Origin: an uncultured Pseudomonadota bacterium
GTDB lineage: Bacteria; Myxococcota_A; UBA796; SXON01
NCBI GenBank assembly: GCA_903900265.1
Contig: CAIUMM010000075.1
Coordinates: 31,125 to 95,124, forward strand
Direction of reading: 5' to 3'
DNA: 64,000 bases
Positions 10,186-20,500 of this stretch are shown piece after piece. The translations under genes and the position numbers were made by a program. The notes under the pieces were generated by a model that was not told the DNA's origin, ran no database searches, and saw only the letters and a list, made by a program, of their open reading frames with translations. How positions within the stretch are numbered: the first letter of the stretch is position 1; the number at the start of each line of letters is the position of its first letter.

Positions 10186-11259
10186 TCAGTAGACGTTGAA
10201 CTTGCGCCGGTTGGCCTCGTGCTCGCCGACGTTTCGCCCGCCGTGCAGCGTCTGGGACGAATCGTGGAGGTAGTACCAGTACTCTGACGCCTCGGGGTTC
10301 ATCGCCGCATGCAGCGCGACCGCGCCCGGGTTGCCGATCGGGGTGGGCGGCAGGCCCGCGCGGAGCCGGGTGTTCCACGGATCTTTGGGGTCGCGCAGCT
10401 TGCCCATGAAGGCGGCGCGGTCGTTCCAATCCGGCAAGGTGTAGCGGCTGGTCGCGTCGACGCCGAGGTTCCAGCCCGCGTCGATGCGCTTCCACAAGAT
10501 CCCAGCGATGATCGGTCGGTTCGTGGGGTTGGGCTCCTCGCGCTCGATCATGCTCGCCATCACCACCAGATCGTGGAACGAGCGGGCGTTGGGGCCGGTG
10601 GGCAGGCCTTTCGCGACGGCCTCGTTGCCAAAGCGCTCGCCGAACATGTCGAGCAAGCGCTGCACGAACGCGTGCAGGCCGCCCTCGGCCTTGAACGACT
10701 CCGGCTCGACCTTGTACGTCTCGGGGTAGAGGAAGCCCTCGAGAGTGTCGGTGGGGAGCGGATAGTTTGTCTTGTAGCTGCCGAGATCGGTGGTGACGGC
10801 GGTGGTGAACGCCCCCGCCTGTACCCAACCCTTGGCGGCGAGCGCGGCGTCGATCTCCAGGATGCGCCACCCTTCGACGAGGGTGAAGGGCTCGTCTTTC
10901 GGCACCGGCACGCCGCAGAGCGCGGTGAGCAGCGCGGCTGCGTCCATCGCCGCGCTGACGTTGTGGCGGCCCGCTTTCAGGCACTTTCCGCCTTCCTGCT
11001 CGCCGGATGTCTCGGTGCGCAGGAACCACTCCCAGCGCCAACTGTCGTTGATCAGCCCCTGCTTTTGCAGCTCCGGGCCCAGTCCCCTCGCGGTCGCGCC
11101 GGCGGGGACCTCAAAGAGCTTCTGCTCGGTCGCAGCGGGGTTGGGGGCGGACGAGAGGTCGCAGCCCGTGAGTGGGGTCAGCGACGCAGTGAACAAGGCC
11201 GTGAGCGGCGCTGCGACGCAGAGCCGCTTGAGGTTCCGAAGCATGGGCCAGCGTATCAT
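10186..11259 (-). CDS. mltG: endolytic transglycosylase MltG (YceG-like), lipoprotein form
   Basis: ASMIEREEPNPTNRPIIAGILWKRID and LPPTPIGNPGAVALHAAMNPE motifs; ATGA overlap with upstream CDS; PLTGC lipobox. Confidence 0.88.
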   Translation of the reverse strand: MIRWPMLRNLKRLCVAAPLTALFTASLTPLTGCDLSSAPNPAATEQKLFEVPAGATARGLGPELQKQGLINDSWRWEWFLRTETSGEQEGGKCLKAGRHNVSAAMDAAALLTALCGVPVPKDEPFTLVEGWRILEIDAALAAKGWVQAGAFTTAVTTDLGSYKTNYPLPTDTLEGFLYPETYKVEPESFKAEGGLHAFVQRLLDMFGERFGNEAVAKGLPTGPNARSFHDLVVMASMIEREEPNPTNRPIIAGILWKRIDAGWNLGVDATSRYTLPDWNDRAAFMGKLRDPKDPWNTRLRAGLPPTPIGNPGAVALHAAMNPEASEYWYYLHDSSQTLHGGRNVGEHEANRRKFNVY

Positions 11260-13040
11260 CCGGCGGACAACACGCGCTCCCGGTAGACGCGCTGCGGGTC
11301 GGTGGCCTCCGCGGGGGCGGGCACGGTGTAGAGGACCACGTGCTCGCCGGCGTCGGTAGATTCCACCGGAGGGCCGAACAGCGCGCTGAAGGCGGATTGC
11401 AGGAGCACGGCGTCGGCGGGACGGTAGAGATCGGGGTGGAGGGCGACCGCGCCGAAGCCCATGTCGCCCAAGGTTTTTGCTGCTGCGCGCGCGGCGGTGT
11501 CGGTAGCAGGGTCGGCGGCGGCGAGCACCTTCTGGGTGAGCCACGCGTCGAGCACCTCGCGGGGGCTGCGGACGCCGGTGCCGATGCACACCTCGGGCGT
11601 AGGACGCTGATGCTGTCCGGCGTAGTAACACGTGAGGTTTCTCGCCCACATCTCCATCTCGCCGCTCGATCCGTCCGCGGGTTGGGCCCACAGGTCCAGC
11701 ACCGCCCTGCCTTCGGGCGCGCTGGCATAGACCGAAGGCACGCCGGCGACCGGGCTCGCCAATCGCCACGGGAGGCCGGGTCCGACCACCGCGTCGATCG
11801 CCGCGAGCACGAGCGCGCCCATCGCCCACCGGGGCGAGGACTCGCCGATGGCGCCGAGGGTGCGCGCGCCCTGAACGCCAAAGACCAGCCCCGCGAGCCA
11901 CAGCGCCCGGACGGGAAACCGGAAGTAGGCGAGCTGTGGGAACAGCAGTCTTTGAACCGGCAACTCCAAGCCGGTGTCCTGCGCGTCCCAATGCCAGGTG
12001 CGCCCGAGCGCGACGAGCACGCAGGCCAGCGCGAGCAGCAGCGGCAAGGCGCGGGTCTTTCGGGCGCACGCGACGACGCCGAGAGCCAGCGGGATCGCCA
12101 TCAGCGGCAGCGCGCCGGTGATCGAGTGGTTCGTAAGGTCAGAAGCGCCATCCCATCCGATCAACTGCGCGGCGGACACCGTGCCCATGCGGAGGAAGAA
12201 CGCCGGGGAGCTGGCGTCGGTGTCCAGAAACCGCGCGGCGGTGCGGAACAGCCAAATGTAGTACAACCCCGCTGGCACCGCGATCGCCGCGATGCCCGGA
12301 GCGACACGCTGCGCGACCCGTGGGGCGTCAAGCGTCAGCATGGCGAGCAGCGCGAGCGCGAACAGGCCAAAGTAGGCGGTGGTGTACAGCGCCCCCGCGA
12401 CCGCGGCGCCGATCAGCAAGCCGCTCTTGAGGCCGTCCGTGCGGTTGGCGCGCTGCCATGCCCACCAGATCAGCGGCAGCCACGGGTTGAGCAAGTGGTA
12501 CACGTGCCCTTCGAGCATCGCCGTCGCCGCGACGCCTGAAAACCCATAGGCCAACCCGGCGAGCAGCGACCATGGGCGGGGGACGCCGAACCCGTGGCTG
12601 GCGCAACGCTCCGCGCACCACGCGGAGATCGGCACGCCAAACAAGGCCAGCGTCGCGCACACGGTCGCGCCGGACAACAGCCCTTGGTTCAGCCAGCCCA
12701 GCCCAAGCAGCACATACGAGTCGGCGCGCGCTAACAGCTCATGCACCGGCCAGGCCGAGCCCATGCTCATCATGCGCGGGAACGTCCCCGGGGCCGCGTC
12801 GACCAGCCACATCGACGGGTACAGGTCGAACTGGCGGGTGACCAGACGGTCCCCAGAGAACGGCACCGTCACCAGCGGCCAAGAAACGCCGATCCAGAGC
12901 AGCAAGTAGGCCAGAAAGACCGCGATGTGGCCACGGATGCCGTTGAGCCCGCCCGTTCTGGCCGGCGCGGGCCGCCCCGGATCGGTGGCGGCGTCGAGGT
13001 CCGTCGGCGCGCTCACGTCAGGCTTTCCGGGTGGACGCAA
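11256..13040 (-). CDS. polytopic membrane protein (YfhO/glycosyltransferase-like)
   Basis: 594 aa with many hydrophobic segments. Confidence 0.65.
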   Translation of the reverse strand: MRPPGKPDVSAPTDLDAATDPGRPAPARTGGLNGIRGHIAVFLAYLLLWIGVSWPLVTVPFSGDRLVTRQFDLYPSMWLVDAAPGTFPRMMSMGSAWPVHELLARADSYVLLGLGWLNQGLLSGATVCATLALFGVPISAWCAERCASHGFGVPRPWSLLAGLAYGFSGVAATAMLEGHVYHLLNPWLPLIWWAWQRANRTDGLKSGLLIGAAVAGALYTTAYFGLFALALLAMLTLDAPRVAQRVAPGIAAIAVPAGLYYIWLFRTAARFLDTDASSPAFFLRMGTVSAAQLIGWDGASDLTNHSITGALPLMAIPLALGVVACARKTRALPLLLALACVLVALGRTWHWDAQDTGLELPVQRLLFPQLAYFRFPVRALWLAGLVFGVQGARTLGAIGESSPRWAMGALVLAAIDAVVGPGLPWRLASPVAGVPSVYASAPEGRAVLDLWAQPADGSSGEMEMWARNLTCYYAGQHQRPTPEVCIGTGVRSPREVLDAWLTQKVLAAADPATDTAARAAAKTLGDMGFGAVALHPDLYRPADAVLLQSAFSALFGPPVESTDAGEHVVLYTVPAPAEATDPQRVYRERVLSAG

Positions 13041-13518
13041 ACAACGCGAGCGCGGCGTAAAGCGCCAACAGCGCCGCCCAGCCGTAGCGGGTGAACGTGA
13101 CCGGCTCGGTCCACAAGCGCACCGCGGCGCTCGGCGAGGTCGCGGTGCGCAGCGCCGTGGGGCGGCCGTTGTTCGCGTTCGCGTTGGCGATCACAAAGTT
13201 CACGACGTCGTTGTCGGCGTCGGAGAGCGGCACCATGCCGTCATACAGCGGCGTGTGCGCGCCGCCTTGCTGGAGCATGAGCTGCAGGCGGGTGAACCGG
13301 GTCGGCGCGCCCACAAAGCTCGCGGAGTGTACGCCAACGCCGGGATCTTTGAGCTCGCGCGTCACGCCGAAGGCGGTGGCTTCGACCACGGTGCCACCGG
13401 GCGGGGACTTGACCGAGACCGTCAGCGTGTGCGTGGCCGCGGGCGGCGCGTTCAGCACCTGTGGCTCCGCGGCAGGCAGCGTGGGGTCGAGGGCGAGGGC
13501 GAAGGCGATCCAGAGCAC
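13018..13518 (-). CDS. hypothetical exported protein with C-terminal TM segment
   Basis: N-terminal signal MLWIAFALALDPTLPAA; C-terminal YGWAALLALYAALALFASTRKA; overlaps downstream gene. Confidence 0.55.
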   Translation of the reverse strand: MLWIAFALALDPTLPAAEPQVLNAPPAATHTLTVSVKSPPGGTVVEATAFGVTRELKDPGVGVHSASFVGAPTRFTRLQLMLQQGGAHTPLYDGMVPLSDADNDVVNFVIANANANNGRPTALRTATSPSAAVRLWTEPVTFTRYGWAALLALYAALALFASTRKA

Positions 13519-13576
13519 GGACGATCTTTAGCACAAACTCGCGCGGCGAGTCCTGCGGCGACGTTAGCCGGCAGCC

Positions 13577-14527
13577 GTGTCTCGCTCTGGTCCCCCACCC
13601 GCACCGGCTCCCGCTGGCGCGCCGCTCGCGCCGCCGACGACGGTCGCTGTGGCCTTGGGCGCGCTCGCGGTGGTGCAGCTGCTTTTTGGGGCGATGCCGG
13701 TGCTGGGGAAGCTGGCGTTGCCGGCGTTTGGGGCGGGTGGTGTGGTGATCGTGCGCATCGGCGGCGCGGCGCTGGCGTTCACGCTGGCCAGGATCTACCT
13801 GCGCATCCCGAACGTCACCCGGGCCGATTGGCCGCGCCTTGTGGGCTGTGCGGTGCTGGGCGTCGTCTCCAACCAGCTGCTGTTCATGAACGGACTGGCG
13901 CGCACCTCGGCCGCGCACGCCGCGCTGTTGACCACGACCATCCCGGCGATCACCCTGCTGATCTCCATCGCGTTCGGCATGGAGCGCGCGACGGCTCGCC
14001 GGATCTTCGGCATCCTCGTCGCGGGTTCGGGCGCCGCGCTGCTCATCCTCTCGCGGGAGACGCTCGCCGCGGGGCAGGTCGCCTCCACGGACGCGGAGAT
14101 CTACACATCCCGCATCGGGGATGCGTTGATCCTTTGCAATTCAACGGTGTACTCGTTCTACCTCGTGCTCTCGCGCCCGCTGCTCGCTCGGCATCACGCG
14201 GTGTCGGTGCTGTCGGGGTTGTTCGGGGTCGGCTTCGTGCTCGCGCTGCCGTTCACCGGCGTGCCGTTGGCGGCGCTGCACGATCCGGACGTCGGTGTTT
14301 GGAGCTGGGTAGCGCTGGCCTGTATGGTGCTGGGACCGACCATCGGCGCCTACAGCCTGAACCTGCTGGCGCTGCGCGTGGTGCCTCCCAGCACGGTCGC
14401 GCTGTGGATCTATGCCCAGCCGGTGGTAGCGGCGGCCCTCGCCGTGCCGCTGTTGGGCGAGCAGATCACCCAGACGATGGTCTTCTCCGGCGCGCTGACT
14501 TTTCTCGGGATGTGGCTCGGCGGCTGA
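13577..14527 (+). CDS. EamA/DMT family transporter
   Basis: Ten-TM DMT-like sequence with NQLLFMNGLARTSAAHAALLTTTIPAITLL. Confidence 0.85.
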   Translation: MSRSGPPPAPAPAGAPLAPPTTVAVALGALAVVQLLFGAMPVLGKLALPAFGAGGVVIVRIGGAALAFTLARIYLRIPNVTRADWPRLVGCAVLGVVSNQLLFMNGLARTSAAHAALLTTTIPAITLLISIAFGMERATARRIFGILVAGSGAALLILSRETLAAGQVASTDAEIYTSRIGDALILCNSTVYSFYLVLSRPLLARHHAVSVLSGLFGVGFVLALPFTGVPLAALHDPDVGVWSWVALACMVLGPTIGAYSLNLLALRVVPPSTVALWIYAQPVVAAALAVPLLGEQITQTMVFSGALTFLGMWLGG

Positions 14528-14535
14528 CGCCCGCG

Positions 14536-17500
14536 CTATTTGCGGGCGGCGTTGGCGAGCGCGGTGAGTGCAGCTTCTTGGGCGTTGATGTCCCCGGCAT
14601 CGATGACCCGCATGGCGTCATCTTGGCTGATGCGCTTGGCTTCGATGAGCGCCTCGAGCTTGTTCACCAGCGCATCCTCGCGTTGCCGCAGGCTGGGGCC
14701 CGGGCCTTCCCCGTTCTCTTTTGCGTCGGCGTGTAGCGGCTTGCCGTCGGGGCCAAGCTGGACGTACTCGCCGTCTTTGGTGATCTGCGCGCGATCGCCG
14801 CCCGCAGTCTCCAGCACGATCGTGCCGTCCGGGAGCATGGTCTTGTAGGAGCCGTCGGGATCGATGCGGGTGAGCGTCCCGTCGTTGTTGCGGACCTCCT
14901 TCGTGCCATCGTTGTGCTTCGACACCGCGCCGTTCGCCGACGTCGTGATCGTGCGGTCCTTGAGCGTCGCGACCATGCCGTCGGTGTTGCCTTCGAGCGT
15001 GGCGCCGGTGTTGCTGACCGGAGTCTGAGTGGTCTCTGGGCTTTGGATCGGCGCATCGGGGCTGTTCACCGTCGACGAGGAGCCGGCGGCCTCCTGTTGG
15101 CGAGCCTTGGCCCAAGGCGCGACGTAGGCCTTGCCCACTGCGCTCCCCGCGGTACCGGCTACGAATTGCTTGCCGCCTTCGGTCGCGATGGTCTGCGCCG
15201 CGTCGCCCACGTCGCCCTTGTACTTGCCGCGGGCGGCGTCTACGCCGATCCCTGCCGCGGTGGACGTGGACCCGGCGATGCCTTCGCTGGCGCCGCGCGC
15301 GAGGCTGCTCTGCAGCAGGTTCTTGTGTTCTTGGGCCTTGCCCCACGCGCTCTCGTCGATGCCGGTAGACACAGCCGCGCTGACGCCTTCGACCACCGCT
15401 TGCTTGCCCGCGTTGGCGCCAACCGTCTGCATGCCCTTGGAGAAGCCGTGGTCCCACGTCCCATCGGTGAGCGCGGCGGACGCCGCGCCGTTGACGAGGC
15501 CGGTGCCGAGCCCGGTGAGCGTCTGGCCGACCACCTGCTTGCCAGCAGCCGAGGAGATGCCGCTGAAGTTGGCGAGCACGCCGCCTCCGCCGTTCATCAC
15601 CTCGAGCGAGGCTCCGGCGCCTGCCGTGGCTGCGGTCACCGCGGTGAGCGCGAGGTCGGTTACCCCTTGCTCCCAACCATAACGGCCGCCCTTGAGCGCG
15701 TAGTTCGTGCCCATGCTGGCGAGCCCGGTCGCGCCTGCACCCGCAGCGGCGATCAGCCCCATGCCGGCGGGAGCGCCGGCCCCGAAGGTGGCCGCGGTGA
15801 TCACCACCGCGCCTACGACGGCGATGGCCGTGGTGATGTACCCAGCCGTTCGATCCCCAGCTGCACGGTAGTTCGTGGCGTTTATACCTGCATCTCCGGC
15901 GGCGCGCTCAAACGCGAGCTGGTTCTGCTTTTGCTCTTCGGGCGTCGCGCCCTTGAAGGTGCCGTCGGGGTTCATCTGCGCGGCAGCGGCTTCCATACGC
16001 TTGAAGTTGCGATCGAGGTCTTCGCGCTCGTTGGTGCCTGAGAGCAACCCACGGCCGATCATCGTCGACTCATCACCGACGGTCCAGTCCTTCTGCAAGC
16101 GCGCGAGCGCGAGCTGCTGTTGCGGCGTCTGATAGCGGGCATCGCCCATCATCAGCTCTTCGACCTCGCGACGGTCATCGCCCGAGAGCTCGGAGCCCCA
16201 GCCCGAGTGGTCGCCGTCCTCTTTGCGCGTGCCGTCGGGGTTGCGCTCGACCACGCCGAGGTCTTTTGCCATCGCGGTGGCGTCGCCGTTTCCGTGCTTC
16301 TCCGCGTACACGCGGGAGGTCTCTTGCACCTCGTCGGGGCGCATGCCGGTGAGCGCGCGCTTGACCGCGGCTTCATCGGTGCCGGTTTTGGCTTTGGCGT
16401 TGAGGTAGATGCTGTCGGCGGCCACGCGGGGCGTGTTGGTGCCGTCGGACAGCATGTTCTGCACCATGCGCTGGCGGACGTCGGCGTGGTCATCGCCGGC
16501 GTACATCTTGCCCATCGCGTCTTGCATCGCGTTGGCGTTGCCGTTGCCGTAGGCTGTTGCGTAGCCCTCTCGGATGCGCGACTCGCGCGCGGCTTGCTCT
16601 TGCTGCGCCTTGGCCCGCACCTGGGGATCGGGGTCGTGCAGCTGCTCTTGCAGCCGCGGGTTGGCGTAGAGCGCCTTCTCCAGCCCTTCTTGCTCCGGAC
16701 CGCCCTCGCGCCCGCGCTCGACCTCAAACCGGTGGATCGACGCTTCGTCGCTCTCGCGGCCCTTGACGGCCAGCGCTTCGGCGAGGTTCTTGTTGGCGCC
16801 TTGGAGGTCGGCGGTGCCTTGGATGTGACGCGTGGAGTACGCGGAGAGCTCGTTGGCGGCGTCTTTCGGGTCGATCGCCGGGACGTTGGTCGCCTCGGGA
16901 TCCACCTTGTTCTGGATGTTGTGGAACTCTTGCTGCACCGCGGCAAGCTGCTCCGGGTCGACGCCTTCGAGCGCCTTGTGGAGGGCGTCCGGGTCCCCGT
17001 CGTTTCGGGCTTCGTTGATCTTGTCGCGCAGGCGGTAGGCGTCGGCGCGCGCGGTGTTTCCGGCCAGCAGGGCTTTGGTGACGTCGAGGTCGGTGCCGCC
17101 GAGGTCATCGCAGAGGTTGGCGCGGACTTCACTCCAGCCCGGCAGATCCTGCATCGCCTTGCGATCTTCCGGCGAGAGCTCGCGCAGCACCTTCTCAATC
17201 TGCGCTTCGTCGTCGCCGTACCAGTGCAGGGAGTTGTTGAGCTCAAGCTTGGCGCCCAGCGCGGTGTTCCCGCTCAAGTAGGCGGTCGCGATGTCCCGGT
17301 CGGTGCCGGAGACGTCGTCGTTGATGAACGCCCGCATGCCGCCCTCGGCCTGATGCAGGTCGGGCCAAACGCTGTTTTCCAACGCCCGCCCGCCGAGCGC
17401 GGTGAGGCCGCGGAGGCCGTCGTTGAGCATGTTTTCGTCGGTGCCCAAGCCCTTGCAGGCCTTGAACACCTTCTCGGCCCGCTGCACCAGCTCCGGCCGT

Positions 17501-20500
17501 ACGCGCTGCGCCGCGGCGTCGGCCATCGGCGTCAGCTTCTGCACCATGCTGCCGATCTGGCCGCGCAGCTCGGCACCGTACGCGGTGGCTTGACCGAGGA
17601 TGGTCTGCTCGGCGGTGGCCTTTTGCCGCTGCAGCGACGTCTCCGTCTCGGCGACGCGTCCGGCGACGGTCTGCGCGATCGGCGCCACATGCCGCTGGAT
17701 CGCGCCGTCCACTGCGCCGCTGACCAGGGTCATCGACTGAGCAAAGGTGCCCGCGGCGTCCTGCACGGCGTGGATCTGCCCGTCCGCGGCGGTGCGGGCG
17801 CTGCCTGCGCCGCTCTCGCCGAGCGCGCGGATGTTGTCGTTGCTAGTGGTGATCGTGCCGTTCAGCGCCGTGCGGGCGTTGTCGCAGACGCCGAGGAGCT
17901 CATCGAGCACCTGCTGGTGGAAGCGCGCCATCTCTTGGCGCTTCTTGCCGAGGTACTCGTCCGCGGTCTTCTTCTGCATCGGCTGGTCTTTGGGGACGCC
18001 CCCAAGCACCCCGTCCATCCAAACGGCGTACCGCTCGCCCAAGCCCGCTGCGGCCGCGTCGATCTGGGTGTCAGCGCCCAGTTGCGCAGCTTGAATGTCC
18101 GAGCCGAGCCGCCCGTGGGCAGCCGAGACCTGGCCCTTTGAGGCTTTCTCGCTGCTGTCCAAGGAGCCGGTGGCCGTAGCGTGTGCGCCGTCGATCTGCG
18201 CGTTCGCCGTGGCGCGATCCGCGGCGATCTGGGAGGTCGCTTGCGCGTGCGCGGCGTCCAGAGCGGCCTCGCCCTGCTGGCGCAGCTGTTCCAGCTGCTG
18301 CTCTACTGGGGTGACCGCGTCGGTCACCTGCTTTTGATAGAGCGGCTTCTGCGCGATGATCGCGTCCGCTTTGGCTTTGCCGCCGTTCTTGAAGTCAGCG
18401 ACGGCTTGATCGATGCCCCGCGAAGCTGCGTTGCGGCGGGCTTCGTTCTCGGCGTTGGTCAGCGCATCGCCGCCGCTCGTCGGCCACGCGCGCAGGATGT
18501 CCGTTTTTTGTGCAGCGAGCTCGGCCGAAGCTGCGGCCGCTTCTTCGCCGAACTTCAGAGACGCGGTGTCCACCATCGTGTCGAAGGGCTCCACCCATCG
18601 GCTCTTGAGCTCCGACAGCGCCTTCTTGCCAGTGTCGTAGGCGTTCACCAGCGCGGCTTTTCCGACGGGGAGCGCGGCGTCGAGCGTGCTTTGGGCTGCG
18701 GCCGCGCCGGCGTCGATGTTGGCTTTGGCTGCGGCGACCGCGTCGGTCACCTGCTTGCGGGCGTCTGAGAACGCGCCGGCGATGCCGGCCAGCGCCTGAT
18801 CGGCGGTCGCCTGACACTCGCCGGTTCGAGAGGCGATCTCGGTGCTCAACGCGGTTTTTTCTTCGACGCCGTAACGCCCGGCGTCGTCTTGTAGGGCCTT
18901 GACCTCGTCCCGTACGTGGTCGGTCTCGAGGGAGATTGCCTGACGGTGCTGGTTTGCGGTCAGGCCGGTGGCCTTGCGAAGCTGCTGGTCCTGATCCTTG
19001 GGTAGCCTGACATTCCCCGCTTCAAGTCGGGGAAGTTCGCGCCTTCCAGGGACGACCGGGGGTTCGCCGAACAGGGCGCTCTTGGCGCTGTCCACCGCGT
19101 TCATGACCTCCGCTACCGGGCCCCCGAGGGCCGCGACGTCCGGATTGCCCGACTGCAGTACGCTGGGAGTAGCTCCCTTGTTTTGACCGGGGCCGTGGCC
19201 GCGCTCGTTGTTGCCGCCTTGCGTGCGGCTGGCGTCTACGTTGGCGGCGCCTTTTGCGCGGAGCGCGCCGTTTGCCTTCTCGTGCCCTTCCGGACGTGCC
19301 GCCGCGGGGCCGCCGGCTCCGCCCGCGCCGTGACCCTTCGACCGCTCTCCGTTTGGCGCGGCGCGGCGCTCATGCGCGTTCTCGGCGCCACCGGGCCCGC
19401 GCTCGGCGCCTGCGGGGCCGCGAGGACCACCCTCGCCCGGCTTGCCGTGGCCGCCGTGTTCGGCGCCGGGAGCATGTCCGCGCCCTGCGTTGCGCCCTGC
19501 GTTGCGCTCGCCGTCTTGCCCGATCTGTACGCTCGCGCCGTCGTTGTCGACCTGCGCCGACACCGGCACGCCGGCGACGTTGCCGTGTGCGTTCGCCGAG
19601 GCGCGCACTCCGTTTTCACTGGCGCGGAGCGAGCCTCCGATCTGCACGCCGCCGATGTTTAGGTTGCCGGACAGGCGAATGCTGGGGCCGGACTCGCCGT
19701 TCTCGTCAGCCCGACCGCGCGACAGGTTCGTGCCGCCCGGTTGGCCGCCGGCTCCCGGCGTTTCGGGGGTGTTTTGGCGGGCTTCCGGATCCCGACCCCG
19801 CCGCGGCGCCGTGGTGTCCCCGTTGCGCGTCGCGCTGCCGTGGAGCCGATCCACGATCTGGTTGGCCACCCGGTCGGCGTCGAGTTCGGCGAAACCGCCG
19901 ATGCCGCCAAGCTTCAAGCCCTTTTGGGCGACGCCCTTCGGGCCCTGCCGCTGCTGGACGACGTGCTGGAGCTCATGGGCGATCAGGCGGTCGCCGGAGG
20001 CGGTGCCGGGGTTGAATTGCCCAGCCCCGAACAGCACATCGCTGCCGAATGCGAAGGCGCGGGCGTTGAAGCCCGCGGTGGCGTCGGCGGCTTGGGACCC
20101 CACGTGCACCTTGACGTCCGCGAAGTCTTCGCCGAACGCCGCACCCATGCGCGAGCGTACGGCCTCGGGGAGCGGCGCGCCTTGCGAGAACGCATCGGCG
20201 GTGACGGTCGGCGCGCGCACCGGGGCCGGACCGGCGAGCGACGCGAACGCAGTTCCGCTCACGGCCTCGCCCTCTTCCGCGGCCTTCTTGTTCAACTCTT
20301 CTGCTTCTTGCTCGATCTTGACGAGCTCTTCTTCGCCGGCGGACTCTTCGCCGCCGCGCGCCTGCGAGTGCTCGTCGGCCCATCCGCCCGTGATGCCTTG
20401 GGCGGACTGAGACCGTGCTAGCTCTTCTTGTTTCCCGGCTTCCATCGCGGCGATGCGCTGCTCGATGTCCTGACTTGCCGCGTTCAACTCCTGCCGCCCC

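Noticed and set aside
16120-18141. 673-aa plus-strand ORF
   Set aside because: Antisense to the annexin-like and coiled-coil region of the giant protein; no recognisable domain.
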